Assembly (NCBI GenBank): GCA_022560025.1
Contig: JAFISE010000079.1
Span: 82,472-146,471, forward strand
Origin: Stagonosporopsis chrysanthemi
Lineage: Eukaryota; Ascomycota; Dothideomycetes; Pleosporales; Didymellaceae
Length of the DNA stretch: 64,000 nucleotides
Direction of reading: 5' to 3'
Shown here: positions 1-12,537 of the stretch, piece by piece
Layout: the number at the start of each line of letters is the position of its first letter
Position numbering within the stretch: the first letter of the stretch is position 1
Made by a program: the position numbers and the translations under genes
Notes under the pieces: model-generated
Seen by the model: the letters and a program-made list of their open reading frames with translations, nothing else
What the model was told of the DNA's origin: nothing
Databases searched by the model: none

Positions 1-179
1 CCAACTTGCTCAAGGAGAGCTGGCAACCGAAGCTTGTCTGGACGTGGTCGATTTGACAAAATCTTGTGGTTTCATCAGCCTTGCATAATACCAGTGACAA
101 TTGCAATGCTACGGTACAGGACAACTTACACCACACGAAAGACAGCAGTACGATCTTGTTCTGACTCCTGCGGAAGGTG

Positions 180-491
180 TTAGCAATCAGCTGCAGAAGG
201 TGGATGGACACATACTCGAAAGTAATCAAGTACGTCATCATTGCTGAGGCCTTCCTTCCACTCGACGTTGCCATACTGGACATGGAGAATGTCACACTCT
301 GTTTGAGCGGAGAAATTTCGAGCGTTAGAGAGGATCCCCTGGTAATAGCGAGCGTCATGTATGGATCCCAAGAAGGCCGAACATCCGACAGGATACTCAT
401 TCACCGCAGTCACCGTTCGGCTGATCGGTTCATAGGTCCGTGCAAGCCTGATACCCGATGCCATGGTGGTTGCGTTTACAGGTGCGCTCAT
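180..491 (-). CDS. Hypothetical 103-aa protein (doubtful)
   Basis: An ATG-started frame of 103 codons ending in TAA. The composition is protein-like (four Cys, mixed hydrophobic and charged residues, ending PPSAADC), and it reads better than the overlapping plus-strand frame, which has no ATG. No family, signal peptide or membrane segment is recognised. It sits in a gene-poor edge, so it could be an exon of a larger broken gene. Whether it is expressed cannot be told from sequence. Confidence 0.25.
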   Translation of the reverse strand: MSAPVNATTMASGIRLARTYEPISRTVTAVNEYPVGCSAFLGSIHDARYYQGILSNARNFSAQTECDILHVQYGNVEWKEGLSNDDVLDYFRVCVHPPSAADC

Positions 492-1646
492 ACTACCGCT
501 ATTGTTCAGTGATGCTACTGCTATTGCCGTCGCTGCTAGAACCTGATGGCATTCGTAAGAGAAGACATGTCAGCTACTGCAATGGACAAGGCCCGTTGTC
601 CCCTTATATCGTGAGAAAGCCCACTCGCGGGCTTCGTTTCGTGACTGGTAGGCGTATGTATTACCGATCTCAAAAGGCGCCATCTTATCATGTAAGCCCT
701 TGCGCAGGACAGTGAGGGACTTGTATTGAGGACAAATCAAGACGTTCAGCAGAAGCGCAAGGCATATACCGCAGTTGTCTGTGGCTCAAGAAGACGGCAC
801 AATAAAGTAGGCAAAAGCAAAGTACGTTACTAGCGTCCGCCACAGCGCGTGTAAGATGGTCAGCAGCCCTAGAAATCAGCCACCAAGGTGTACTGACACC
901 CCTGATTGGGTACCTCATGTTTTGTTATCAACTACAGCATAGCGTCCCGCTATTTTGCCTGCTTTGCCTTCTCAGGTTCGTTGTGTATCATCACATACAG
1001 ATTGTGTACAGCCATTCAAACGTGGTATAGTGAGGCGTGTGCTGGAGTACTGAACGAGTGGGCTTGTAAGAACGTATCATTTTCTTTCGTTAAGTTACGC
1101 GTAACAACCGCCACTGCTGCCAGACAGCATGTAATAAGTTTGGTCTGCCCATAGTGGACTCTATTTCATGTAGGCACATACTGTTTGTAGTCTCCTGACA
1201 TGTTAAAACCGCTCGAAGCAGCAACTGCTTGTATATGACGAGTTTATTTTTAACTTGTCATCCATGTCTTCTGTCCGGGTGAGGGATCAAAGAAGCGTGA
1301 GTGACACGTGACAGCCTCTGAAAACATGTCTAACAACAAATCGAAACATTTCAGAAATTGTCCATATGTTCGTACAACCAGGGAATTTGACACATGGTCC
1401 AGCACTTCGTCTTAGTACAAGTGGTCGCGGAGCTCGGTGAGAAGCAACTTTCCTGACATATAGAGTTCGGCCGTTCTCACCCACTAGCCAAGTGGGTTTA
1501 CACCGAAATATCAGCTGAACCCACCCGAGGTCCCATCGCATTTAGCAAAGCTTTGCAAATTGATCCTGGAGCAATTTTTGTCTAATATATTTGTGTTCCA
1601 ATGCGATCAGACTTCAACAATTACCCCATCAGGCAATTGTCTTCCA
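492..1646. other. Gene-poor stretch
   Basis: Only short frames without recognisable products on either strand, for example around 688-918 minus and 906-1154 plus. No repeats, RNA genes or coding signal were seen. Confidence 0.5.
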
Positions 1647-1732
1647 GTCGCTTTAGCTCACTTGGGAGAGCGCCAGACTGAAGTTCTCAGTCACTAAATC
1701 TGGAGGTACTGTGTTCGATCCACAGAAGCGAC
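1647..1732 (+). tRNA. tRNA-Phe (GAA) with a 14-nt intron
   Basis: A full cloverleaf can be drawn. The acceptor stem GTCGCTT (1647-1653) pairs with AAGCGAC (1726-1732). The D arm is GCTC/GAGC (1656-1671). The anticodon stem is CCAGA (1673-1677) with TCTGG (1699-1703), and the T arm CTGTG/CACAG (1709-1725) has loop TTCGATC. The anticodon GAA is at 1680-1682. A 14-nt intron (1684-1697) follows position 37, the canonical nuclear tRNA intron site. The gene decodes UUC/UUU phenylalanine codons. The 3' CCA is not encoded, as expected in eukaryotes. Confidence 0.93.
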
Positions 1733-2203
1733 ACTAGCTTCCGTGCCCAGTTAATGGGATCACGCGAATAATTTTTTTGTGCTTTCGATGGAGGTTTGTG
1801 GGATTTGCGGGTATGTGGATGCAAAAGGAATGGTGCGTGGGTGCTGTGGGGCGGGCTTGAGGTTTAATCTGCGCGTCGAACGTCGAACGTCGATTGTTTT
1901 TGGGATTGGAAGCACGACGTATTGGACTTGCATTGCCGTATCTGTGTGACTTTTTACTTCAGGGTGCAACTTGCTCTCCTGCTTGCCCGTACTCACAATG
2001 GAGCGGGAAGCCGTAACCACTTACTTCACTTAAAACAGGTGAACTTGGCAACATACCAACAGTACGCACATCAACAGAAAGTCTTCATTTGAATTCATTT
2101 ATACATCTAAGCATGTCTCAGACCTTACCCAGGCTTGCCAACCAACGCCGAACACCAACGTTTAAGTTATGCAATGCGGTCAATATACAAACATGCTGGC
2201 CAC
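1733..2203. other. Spacer between tRNA-Phe and primase 3' end
   Basis: No gene seen. It begins with a T-run (1772-1778) about 40 bases after the tRNA, which could serve as a Pol III terminator. A small CGTCGAA direct repeat lies near 1877-1892. The right part is probably the 3' UTR of the primase gene. Confidence 0.4.
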
Positions 2204-3760
2204 TCAAAACTCCATCGCATCGGCCCCTTCCTGTCTCTCCCGTTTCAGTACCGGCTTCTCCTCCTCCATCAGACCAGCGACGAACTTGCGGAAGTAGTCA
2301 ACGTAAGGCTTCAGACTTGTCTTCTCCCAATCTTGTATTTTCTTCTCGCTCTCGTCGCCTTCCCACTCGTCGATCTCCTGCAGGAGTTGTGTGACTGTTG
2401 GAACGCTCAGAGGGTCAAACTCTTCAACCGTCCTGGTGTCGATAGGTACGCAAACACGTCCTGTACCGGGGTGGATGACGAATGGACTCTTGAGCAAATG
2501 GTTCAGCTTCTTAGAGACTTCAGCATCGAGACGCGGGTAGGTGTACTCGAGGACGATGTCTTGCTTGGCCTCAAGCAGCTCTTTGCTCGACTTTGACAGC
2601 GCGCCTGACTTGGCCATTGCGTCGATGTCCGCCCACTTGCTTGCACTGGGACGGTTGGGCGCGGAATCCCACTTCTTCTGCAGCGCGGCGCGCAGTGTGA
2701 GGTCCGGGAGAAGGTTGAGAAGATGTGCTGATTTGTCGGAAGACGCCCAAGGATCTTGTTCTGCTAAAATAGATGTCGAGAAGTGTTCCTTAAGGATCTT
2801 GAGGCTGCGCTCGAGATGAGGGTGTAGAGGGCGGCGGACATTGACTTTCTTTCCACCCTGATCGCCACCCTTGAGGAGTTCCAAGTAGCCTGCTATGGCG
2901 CGGCGCTTCTGGTCATCTAAAAGTCGAGCACGCTTGTCACAGACCCAGGCGTGAGCACCGCGACGTCCAGAGTAGACCCACAGGATATGGGAGAAACCAA
3001 AGTCCTCGCGCAGGGCAACGTCCACAACCTTGATAGCCATTGTTATGAAAGCCCAGCACCTGTGACAGATTGAGGCGCCGGTACAACATGTACGAATGTC
3101 ATCGTAATCTGTCATATCGATGTCGAATACCAGCTCTTTCATAAGTGGGCGGAATGCACTAGCCTTGCGAAGGCTCTTTCGATCTCGTGGATTTGTGCTG
3201 TACATGGGACCAATTTCAAATCGCGAAGGCAGCACTTGTATGCATTGTTTGCGAAGCATATCGGCCGTGGGGAAGGACTGATAACGTAGGTAGGCGTCGT
3301 TGGGGAGTGTGAAGGCGAACTCGCGATGAGCGAAGTCGTTTGTGGGAATCGGGCTGTGATTCAGCCATTGGAAGAGGTATCGGAAAGGGAAGAGGCGTTG
3401 GTAGAATGCGCGCATGATCTCAGGGTCTGAGAAGGACGACCGACTTGTAATCTTGCTGCCAGATGTGAGAGTGTGCTGTTGGAGAGCGGGCTGGAAAGCG
3501 TACATTGGTGCTGGTTGAGATGTTTCCTCTTCAGATTTTACCGCTGCGCTCGACGTGAATTCGCCATCTGAATCATCATCGAAGAGCTCTTCTAGATCGA
3601 CCTTCGCTTTCTCTGCTGGAGCTGGTGGACTCGGCGCATCTTCCATCGCGGTATCCTGTGTTTCTGGCTCTGGCTCGATGTCGTCGACCTGCGACATTTC
3701 TCGCGACGACTCGCCCGCCGGCGTCGATTCTGGCGACACTGAGTGTGGCATCTTGTCCAT
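2204..3760 (-). CDS. PRI1: DNA primase small (catalytic) subunit
   Basis: A 518-aa uninterrupted frame from ATG 3760 to TGA. It makes the RNA part of the primers used by DNA polymerase alpha-primase in nuclear DNA replication. The first ~120 residues are acidic and low in complexity. The archaeo-eukaryotic primase core follows: the catalytic acidic motif VFDIDMTDYDD lies near residue 210, followed by a Cys-rich zinc motif (RTCC...CHRC), and the SGRRGAHAWV nucleotide-binding motif lies near residue 265. Length is somewhat above yeast and human p48 because of the N-terminal tail. It is divergent from the UPF0696 gene, with about 206 bp between starts. Function is clear from the motifs; the acidic tail is unassigned. 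Confidence 0.95.
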   Translation of the reverse strand: MDKMPHSVSPESTPAGESSREMSQVDDIEPEPETQDTAMEDAPSPPAPAEKAKVDLEELFDDDSDGEFTSSAAVKSEEETSQPAPMYAFQPALQQHTLTSGSKITSRSSFSDPEIMRAFYQRLFPFRYLFQWLNHSPIPTNDFAHREFAFTLPNDAYLRYQSFPTADMLRKQCIQVLPSRFEIGPMYSTNPRDRKSLRKASAFRPLMKELVFDIDMTDYDDIRTCCTGASICHRCWAFITMAIKVVDVALREDFGFSHILWVYSGRRGAHAWVCDKRARLLDDQKRRAIAGYLELLKGGDQGGKKVNVRRPLHPHLERSLKILKEHFSTSILAEQDPWASSDKSAHLLNLLPDLTLRAALQKKWDSAPNRPSASKWADIDAMAKSGALSKSSKELLEAKQDIVLEYTYPRLDAEVSKKLNHLLKSPFVIHPGTGRVCVPIDTRTVEEFDPLSVPTVTQLLQEIDEWEGDESEKKIQDWEKTSLKPYVDYFRKFVAGLMEEEKPVLKRERQEGADAMEF

Positions 3761-3966
3761 GTATGTGCAGTGATGTCCAGCTGGCGGGCTGCGATTGCCA
3801 GTTACGAGACGCGCCTGTCCTGTCCACTAGCGCGTTTTTTCGTGTAGATTGAATTGTCCCTGCCCACTTGGGATAGCGCGCCCGTCACCACCCGCACCCA
3901 TACCCACCAGAACCGTTCCAATCACAACGTACTATAACCACTGTTAGAGTACCCCAATCTGGAGCC
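3761..3966. promoter_or_regulatory. Divergent promoter, PRI1 / UPF0696 gene
   Basis: A 206-bp spacer between two oppositely oriented start codons. It must contain both 5' leaders and promoter elements. It is C-rich toward the plus-strand gene (CCCGCACCCATACCCACC). No TATA box is obvious. Its regulatory role is inferred from position only. Confidence 0.5.
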
Positions 3967-5381
3967 ATGGCAGCGACCGAAGAGATGGTTGCAGGCACTG
4001 GATGGATATCTGATGACTCAAGCTTCTATGGTAAGTGTCATTGCGTCTTGTATTACTTGTCACGTCATTGAGCGTCAACACAGCATTCGCTGGCTGCCAC
4101 ACATCACTACCTACCTCATGCGACGGCCACAACCTATTGTCACTCACGCTGCTTGATCCGTATCTCATTGTCTTGCGTGACTTGCGACGCTGATGACAAA
4201 ACAGGTGACGAAGATGAACAAGAACACCAGGAGTCGCTCAGCAACCACACTACACCGAAGGCCTTCTGGTCATCCCATAGTAAGGATTTGAATGCTATTG
4301 TATCACCAGCGAAACTCCAAGTCCTCAGAGAAACCGCCTCTGATGTCGACCTCACGCCGACCAAGAAGGTCATGCCACTCACTACCTCGACGCGCGCTAA
4401 CAGACTTCCCGGTTTTTCTGGCCTTGACAGGAAAGCAATGGAAGAAGAACGGCTCGAAAGGCTAGGAAAAGGCAAACGCAAGCGCGACTCTTCCCCAGAA
4501 GCTATCCGTCGCGAGAAATTCAACCCCATGGAAGGCCAGCCCTTCGCCTGGCAGCTGGGCGAATCCGCTGAAGCGTTTGTTGAGCGAGTCCCGCCACTTA
4601 CCACGTCAGCGGAGACATGCGAATGGATCTGGGCAGCGAATCCGTACCGTAATCCATCTGAGAAATCAGTGGCCCCTCGAGTCGCTGAGTTCAGGGACCG
4701 TGGTGCGAACCTGCTTGCGAATTCGTTGCAGAAGCGAAATGAAATTCAAGAGAAAGGCCGCTTTGGACCCAGGAGCACAGTCACTCGAGCCTGGAACCAG
4801 GAGACCAAAGTCTTGCAGCAAAGCTTAACCAAGCTAGCAATCGAGACTAGTGTGCTGTCAGGAAAGGTGAGCCAAAATCTTATTTAAATCGATGTGTGAC
4901 AAGCTGAGCCCCCACAACAGTGGATGCTGTTCCCAAAAGGCTACGCAGTCACAAAGACATGGAGAAGCGTCGTTAGCGCTGTAATATCCGATCGACTCGG
5001 TCCAATGGCCAAGGTGGCTCCTGATGACGATAAAGATGAGCGTTTGAGTAAGCTAAGATCCTTGCCCATGTTTTCATCACGAAAGCTAAGCGTTGAGCAG
5101 TCTGTATCTACACCAGGGACTTCAGAGACAACGACGACGTGCTCCGTGTACTCAGAGAGCTTGAGGACATGGATCTCCTGCCTCACGGCCGGAGCATCTA
5201 CTACAAGTCCGATGCATTCACATATCTGGACCTATATTCAGCAACCGCTACTAAGTATGGTCTGCAGGCAAGTCTTTACACCAGTCAGAAGATGCTGGCC
5301 ACAGCACGAGCAGCCGAATTGTCTGCGTCACAGAACACAGCCTCGCAGCAGGAGCGAAAAGTTCTCAAGAAGTTCTATTAG
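3967..5381 (+). CDS. UPF0696/DUF1917 family protein
   Basis: Four exons fit one continuous frame: 3967-4030, 4205-4866, 4921-5047 and 5101-5381 (377 aa). Donors are GTAAGT, GTGAGC and GTAAGC, and all acceptors end in AG. The C-terminal half carries the family signature around WMLFPKGY, followed by DRLGPMAKVAPDDDKDERLICIYT and the segment VLRVLRELEDMDLLPHGRSI; the isoleucine codon after DERL is split by intron 3. The family (human C11orf68-like) has no firm biochemical role; some members have been suggested to bind nucleic acid. The N-terminal ~120 residues look disordered. The correct C-terminus appears only after splicing, because reading through intron 3 gives a different frame. Confidence 0.8.
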
Positions 5382-6149
5382 TTAGAAGGCATGACCTTGT
5401 TTACGGGGACAACCCATTCACTTCTCTCATTCTCTGCATACTTTACAATGAAGTGCATATCGTACGGTGGAGGCGGAGCGTTTCAAGTATTTTATACCCT
5501 TGTAATTACTATCTTTCGCGTCACTTCTCTCTTGCAAAGGTTTCACTATACACTGCTGACTCTTCTCAGGCACTATCACAGGTAATCACAACCCATTAAT
5601 TAGCCTGCTCAGAAGGCTTTGACTTCACAGCTCGGCACACTACCTAATCAGTCAACAATGACTTGTTGTTCATGCTCATGTATCGACTGTGTTAAGTTGA
5701 TCCCCCAGAATTCAGAGTGGGGCATAGTCGGGTTCACAAACATGTTCCGGAAACTGCACCCTCCCTGTTAGCGCCGAGCATCCTCAATGATTCACTCATA
5801 TCCTACAACACAGGGTACGACTGTCGCTTGCTTGGACATGGGTGTCCTATATCTGCAGCTGCGATAGGCTGTACGTGCGTACGTCCGTCAACTGGGGACC
5901 TCAGACCAACAGCTGCCTACTTGACGTGGGAGCCTTACCAACTAACGAGATCTGCCTCCCTATCCTTTCCAGAGGGCTACACTGATACTATATTCGGGAA
6001 CACCCAGGCGCCACTCCAGCATGGCATCGGTACACTACCAGTATAACCCACTATTATACCCCACTATTGCCCGAGTCCTCCTCCCGTTCGCTGCGCGTTA
6101 AAGAAGCCTCGGAGTCACAACGGGTGATTCGATCCCTCGAGACTGAATT
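5382..6149. other. Gene-poor spacer
   Basis: 3' flank of the UPF0696 gene, then sequence with no recognisable gene. A short frame at 5717-6046 lacks any family signal. A tRNA-like T-arm near 6125-6140 has no matching cloverleaf. Confidence 0.4.
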
Positions 6150-6957
6150 CTGCAGTTTCATTTCAGGATGCACCTGCATTTGAAACGGTATACTATCCAT
6201 ATGATCATACGGACACGCCTGTAGGCCTAGCGTGCACTAGAAGGCAACTGCATGTTTCGCCGGCTGTGCTGGAAATGATCGCGACCTTGATTCGCATGAT
6301 TCCAATTGGCATTTACTGGGTCGAGGCTTTGTGCATAGAACAATCGTCACCGTCAGACAAGGACATTCAGGTGCCGCTAATGCGCATCGTTCACTCGAAG
6401 GCACTCAGGGTATGGATTTGGCTTGGCAAAGTATCGTACGAAAGCAGGTTGGCCTTCACATTCCTTGTTGAGCTCGGCACAAGGGCGTCAGTCTATCTGC
6501 CACATGACTGGAAGAGCAGCGTTCAGACCTATCAGAGTAGGCTATAACGAGCAACTTTGCATGGGACTACAGCTGATGCTCAAAGACACAATTCGAGAAA
6601 GTCACGGCGTGTATGACGCTGCTGACACTGAGTTTGTCGTCGATCGAATTCGCTCACCGAACTTCAAATCCGATTGTTACTTCGTGCGTGTGATCTAGAA
6701 TTGTCGACACTTCAGCAAGATGCCTCAGCGTTGTCCTACCAGCGAACGTCCTTCACCACAAGAGACGGCTACATGGGTGTTGGGCTACGCTCGGCCAGAC
6801 CTACGGACCGTATTGCGTTGATAGCTGAATTGGGGCTTCCTTTCCTTATAAGGAAGGCCGGACATGAGTACAATCTTATTGACCCCACCTACATGGTTGG
6901 TGTCATGAAGGGTGAGCAGTGGAATAGCGAGCTTGCGCGAAAGATCGCATTGTTGTA
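6150..6957 (+). pseudogene. Degraded HET-domain (heterokaryon incompatibility) gene
   Basis: Frame 2 from about 6164 carries a recognisable HET domain start: APAFETVYYPYD, then IYWVEALCIEQ and QVPLMRIVHSKALRVWIWLG. These correspond to the family's WIDAICINQ and VWLG blocks. A stop at 6545-6547 ends it. The conserved C-terminal block returns in the same frame at about 6674-6957 (TRDGYMGVGLRSARPTDRI, then YMVGVMKGE). The large middle part expected in these 600-700-aa proteins is missing and no ATG fits the start, so this is a relic with an internal deletion. HET proteins trigger cell death after fusion of unlike individuals. Confidence 0.72.
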
Positions 6958-8811
6958 GGGGTGGTGTTGCGGACACGGAGAAGTACAAAATCTGGTAGCC
7001 TGTGTTGGGCGGCTATTGTTGATGCTGCCCACGTCATACCGATTGCCTGTCACATACGCTCAACAGCTTCAACACCCACCTTCGGATCTACACTCGATTA
7101 AGCTACAAAAAAGTTCAAAAACGCTCCGACGTACCACAGGTCAGGCGAGCTTGGCCGCTCGCACCGTGATGGAGAGATGGTGTCTTAGCAGGTAGCCCGC
7201 GTGTCAAATCTCCTTTCCCAACGTTGCATTGCAAAGCAGAGCTTGCGATGGCGCTATGAAGAGTCTGCGTACACATCCTACTAATGCGCCCGCGCCGGCA
7301 TCTCGAACACCGCAGGAAACCAGCTGAAGCCGGGCTGGGGAGCGCTATTGGGGTTCTACTGCGCAGCACGGTCGCGCTACTGAAAGACAGCTTCTCCGGA
7401 AATGTGGAATTTGCAAACCATTACTCGATCATAACAGGGTCCAGCCGTAAGTCGCCGAAGACGCGAACCATCTCACGACAAGCGCCTGTGGGAGATGATC
7501 GGCCGCGGGCGTGGCCGAAGAGCATTATGGGCGTAACTGCAAGGCTCCAGTGTCTTTGCTGTACTCGCGGAGCGTATAGAGTGCGCATCGCGGAGTCATG
7601 CCTGGTCGGGGCAGGTGTATATCGTCGGAACCTCTGGTCTTCCCAGGCGAAAACGCTGGCGCAGCGGCATTTATGACCCTCGGATGCGATTGAGCCATCG
7701 GCCAGGTCCGACAAAGCTCAGATATCCGATATGCGCTTAAACCACCAAGAGGCTTTCTGGAACTCTGGCTTTGGTTTCTCTTACTCGATGAGATCCTTGT
7801 CTATCGAGTAACACGAAACTCGGATGGCGTGTTGAGAGGTACGCGGGCTGACGGTGTGCTAGCCTCTCCGGCATTCTCGGCGCTGGCTCCAGCGAGCACG
7901 TTTTACAAGCAACAATATTGTCCTACAAAGCGAACGTCAGCATACAGTTCAGACGAAAGGAACATATGCAGCAGGAACTTACTTCTCTGTCCACATCCTC
8001 CGGTATCTACAGGGCTAGGAGCTTTATTAGGAACATGACGCGGGACCTTTGACCCTGCGCTAGTCCGCTTGACCTTAGTGCCGATCTAGCCCTGCGATAC
8101 GACACGACATGCCTTATCAGTTACACGGGCAACTCCGCTTGACAAAGAATTTTGGCAAGCCGCCTTTTCACGGCAACATGGCCTGAAAGTAGGCTTAAGA
8201 CTCACGTTCTTGCTAACGACGCAAGACCGTAGAATCAGGTATAGATGTGGAATTGAGGCCTGTATTGCAAAGCCATCGACTTCGCCCGAGCTACGGCTGA
8301 GACCGTGCTGGCCCCTAAAACAGTGGGATCAAGTCAAAGATCCATCGCCAAGGGTGACGATAGCCCTACATATCTACCCGAGTACCAATTTTGATCGAGT
8401 AAAACAAGGCGGTCTATGGCCGCCAGACCTACGCCCCTTGCCGTCATGTCTGTTCCGGGGTTTGGCTAAAGATCTCCCGATGCCCATTTTGGTGCATAGA
8501 TAAGGACCCGTACCCCAGGTTTAGGCGTTTTTGGTGCCGGCCTTTAGCATAACATCTTTTGACCTTTGAGCTGTCCCTGGTTGTACTTTCATCTGCTTGA
8601 GTCTTCACGAAGTAATTCTGCTTCATTAACAGCCAGAGTCAACACCAAGCCCCTTATCATTGTTTATTCTTATCTTATACGAGTATCCCACGTCCCACCT
8701 TGTCTTCCCCGCACTCGTTGCTGGGTATCGACAATTATATCTCAAACCTCAGTGCTTGAGCTGTAGCGGCCAGCCCGATCTCCGCGAGCAATACCTTCTT
8801 CATATATCACC
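6958..8811. other. Gene-poor stretch and allantoinase upstream region
   Basis: No frame gives a recognisable protein. Short frames at 7115-7714, 7829-8038 and 8210-8503 look random. The last ~200 bases are pyrimidine-rich and contain two CTTATC sites, described separately. No transposon terminal repeats were noticed. Confidence 0.4.
8653..8674 (-). promoter_or_regulatory. Paired GATA (GATAAG) sites upstream of allantoinase
   Basis: CTTATC occurs at 8653-8658 and again at 8669-8674, so two GATAAG sites lie on the minus strand about 140-160 bp before the allantoinase ATG. GATA factors of the AreA/NIT2/Gln3 type bind GATAAG and activate nitrogen catabolism genes, including purine and allantoin use. 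The spacing and the target gene fit that role; binding itself is inference. Confidence 0.45.
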
Positions 8812-10513
8812 ATGGCACCTCACGCAACCTCGCCCCCGCCATTGGAGCACACCCAGCCTGCCCAGCCTATTGCCGTCATCGCATCTTCAAGAGCAGTAGT
8901 CGCTGGTCGACTCACTGAAGCAACCATCATTGTTTCGCAGAACACTGGAAAGATCACTTCCATCTTCCACTCCGTCCTACCGCAGTCAGACTTCCCTGAA
9001 GGCACCCCATACACCGACTACTCACCTCACATTCTTCTTCCTGGATTGGTCGATGCCCACGTACATCTTAACGAGCCTGGGCGGACTGAATGGGAGGGCT
9101 TCTGGACTGGTACTCGTGCCGCTGCCTTTGGGGGTGTTACTACAGTTGTCGATATGCCTCTCAATGCCATCCCACCAACCACTACTGTCGAGAACCTCAA
9201 CATCAAGGTTGAAGCCTCGAAGGGCAAGTGCTGGGTCGACGTCGGATTCTATGGTGGCATCATTCCAGGCAATGACAAGGACCTTAAGGGGTTGGTTGAT
9301 GCAGGTGTACGCGGCTTCAAGGGTTTCTTGTGCGAGAGTGGTGTATGTATATTATGTCAATAGTCTCGGCCCTGATTGCTAACCTCAATAGGTCGAAGAG
9401 TTCCCCGCCGTCTCCTCTACCGACATCGAGAAAGCTCTCCTCGAGCTGAAGGACTCAGCCACAACACTGATGTTCCATGCCGAGATGATCCCTCCAGTCA
9501 CAGACTCCGTCGGTGACGATGTTCAACGCGCGAATCCACCCCTTGCCCCCAAGGGTGCTCTCACCGCATACTCTACCTTCCTCGAATCTCGCCCACCGGC
9601 GTTCGAGACCTACGCGGTTGCCGAAATCCTGTCTCTCGCACACCTTGCGCCCGAACTACAACTCCATATCGTGCATCTGTCGGCCATGGAAGCCATCCCC
9701 ATGCTGCGCGAGGCGCGTGCAAAGGGTGTCAAGATCACAGCCGAGACATGCTTCCACTACCTTGCCCTGGCAGCTGAGCGCATCGAGGAGGGCGATACAC
9801 GACACAAGTGCTGCCCACCCATCCGCTCGCAGTCGAACCAAGATGCGCTCTGGACAGAGCTCCTGCAAGACCAAGCCGAAGGCGTCATCCAAACCGTGGT
9901 GTCGGACCACTCGCCCTGCACGCCGGAAATCAAGCTCCTCCCGCCTCACCTCGCGCCAAGGAAGCACACCACCAAGACACTCAACCACAGCGAGGAGTGC
10001 GACTCGAGCGATGACGGACCGGAGACGCCGATGCAGGGACCCGAGGAGAAGGGCGACTTCTTCGGGGCCTGGGGCGGCATTTCCAGCGTCGGACTCGGCC
10101 TGCCGATTCTCTGGACGGAGGGTCTGAAACGCGACGAGAACTTCAGCGTGGAGGAAATTGTGCGCTGGTGCTGCAAGAACACGGCTAAGCAGGTTGGGCT
10201 TGAGCAGCACAAGGGTGACCTTGGTGTTGGTTTCGATGCTGATATCGTTGTCTTTGACGAGACGGCCGAGTTCCTGGTAAGTTCACCCATGCAGCTTGTC
10301 GTGAAGGGTGACGCATGTGCTAACATTGCCCAGGTCGAACCGAGCACTATGCTCTTCCGTAACAAGGTCTCGCCGTACGAGAACAAGGTGCTCAAGGGTG
10401 TTGTTAAGGAGACTTTCCTCCGTGGTCAGAGGATCTTCTCGAGGGAGGAGGGTTTCCAGAAGAGTGGGCCAAGTGGGAAGACGTTACTTGAGCCGCGGAC
10501 TGCGAGGGCTTAG
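8812..10513 (+). CDS. DAL1: Allantoinase
   Basis: Hydrolyses allantoin to allantoate in purine catabolism (EC 3.5.2.5). Best model: exons 8812-9342, 9392-10276 and 10334-10513, 531 aa. It belongs to the cyclic amidohydrolase superfamily. The metal-binding DAHVHLNEPG lies near residue 80, the probable carboxylated lysine in GVRGFKGFLCESG near 170, then LHIVHLS, the ETCFHYL histidine and SDHSPC. Intron 1 (GTATGT...AATAG) restores the join CESG-VEEFP. Intron 2 (GTAAGT, branch GCTAAC, CCCAG) is 57 nt without a stop, so the frame also reads through it. Removing it joins EFL to VEPSTMLFRNK, which fits the family better. Two upstream GATAAG sites suggest nitrogen control. Confidence 0.93.
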
Positions 10514-11227
10514 AGGGGTTGTTGGAAAGACGGGATAGAAGGAGTGCTGTTTATGATTGCATAGATGGCGTTAGCATAGATGTGTTTTGCATAGCGAGCG
10601 GACAATTTGGGTTATAGGTAGTTTCATACGATCTTAGAATGAAAGCGCTCCAACGAACTGCTTGCATGCTTGCGTGTTGTTGCATGTATCTGCTGAGCAG
10701 CGATCCATTCCCGCCTGTGACGTGAAGTGCACACCGATCTCGCGCTGTCTGCGCAAGTACCCATCATGAGCGCATTTTTTTCCGCTTTCAATACGATAAA
10801 GGCCGAATCACCTCCAAGGCCAATCAGGCGTTTTTAAGGACTGAGGCGATGGGCGAGGTGCTCACAGCCAAGCGGAAATTCGTACTTGTGGCGTTACGCA
10901 TGCAACGCGGAGTCGTCAAGTCAACCAGCTTACCTGCTTCTCAACATGAGGCGTTGCAGCTGAAGGGCACGCCGGATCGCGGGGTAAGCGAGCGGCAGTA
11001 GCATTTGGCTTGGGAACACAGCGGAGCCGATGCACAGAAGTCCGCGTTAGCGCTGTTCAACAATTGTAGGTCCTGTCACGAGAAATCACAAGCAGTCATT
11101 GAATAGGCACATCGTTTTGTGAGTCTTGATCCTTGATTGATTCTAAATGCCCGACATATGGTGTCTTTTCAGACCTCCATGCTTGTCTTGATGTCGTAAC
11201 TCGTATCGATCGTAGGGTGCGACGCGC
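10514..11227. other. Convergent spacer, allantoinase / ubiquitin fusion
   Basis: The 3' ends of two convergent genes meet here. It holds the presumptive 3' UTRs and about 500 bases with no coding signal. No RNA gene was recognised. Confidence 0.4.

Positions 11228-12537
<1,310 letters not shown>

Noticed and set aside
906..1154. 82-codon plus frame with hydrophobic segments
   Set aside because: Composition reflects T-rich sequence; no ATG context or family signal to support it.
6120..6145. tRNA-like T-arm (GATTCGATCCC)
   Set aside because: No matching acceptor, D or anticodon stems can be drawn around it.
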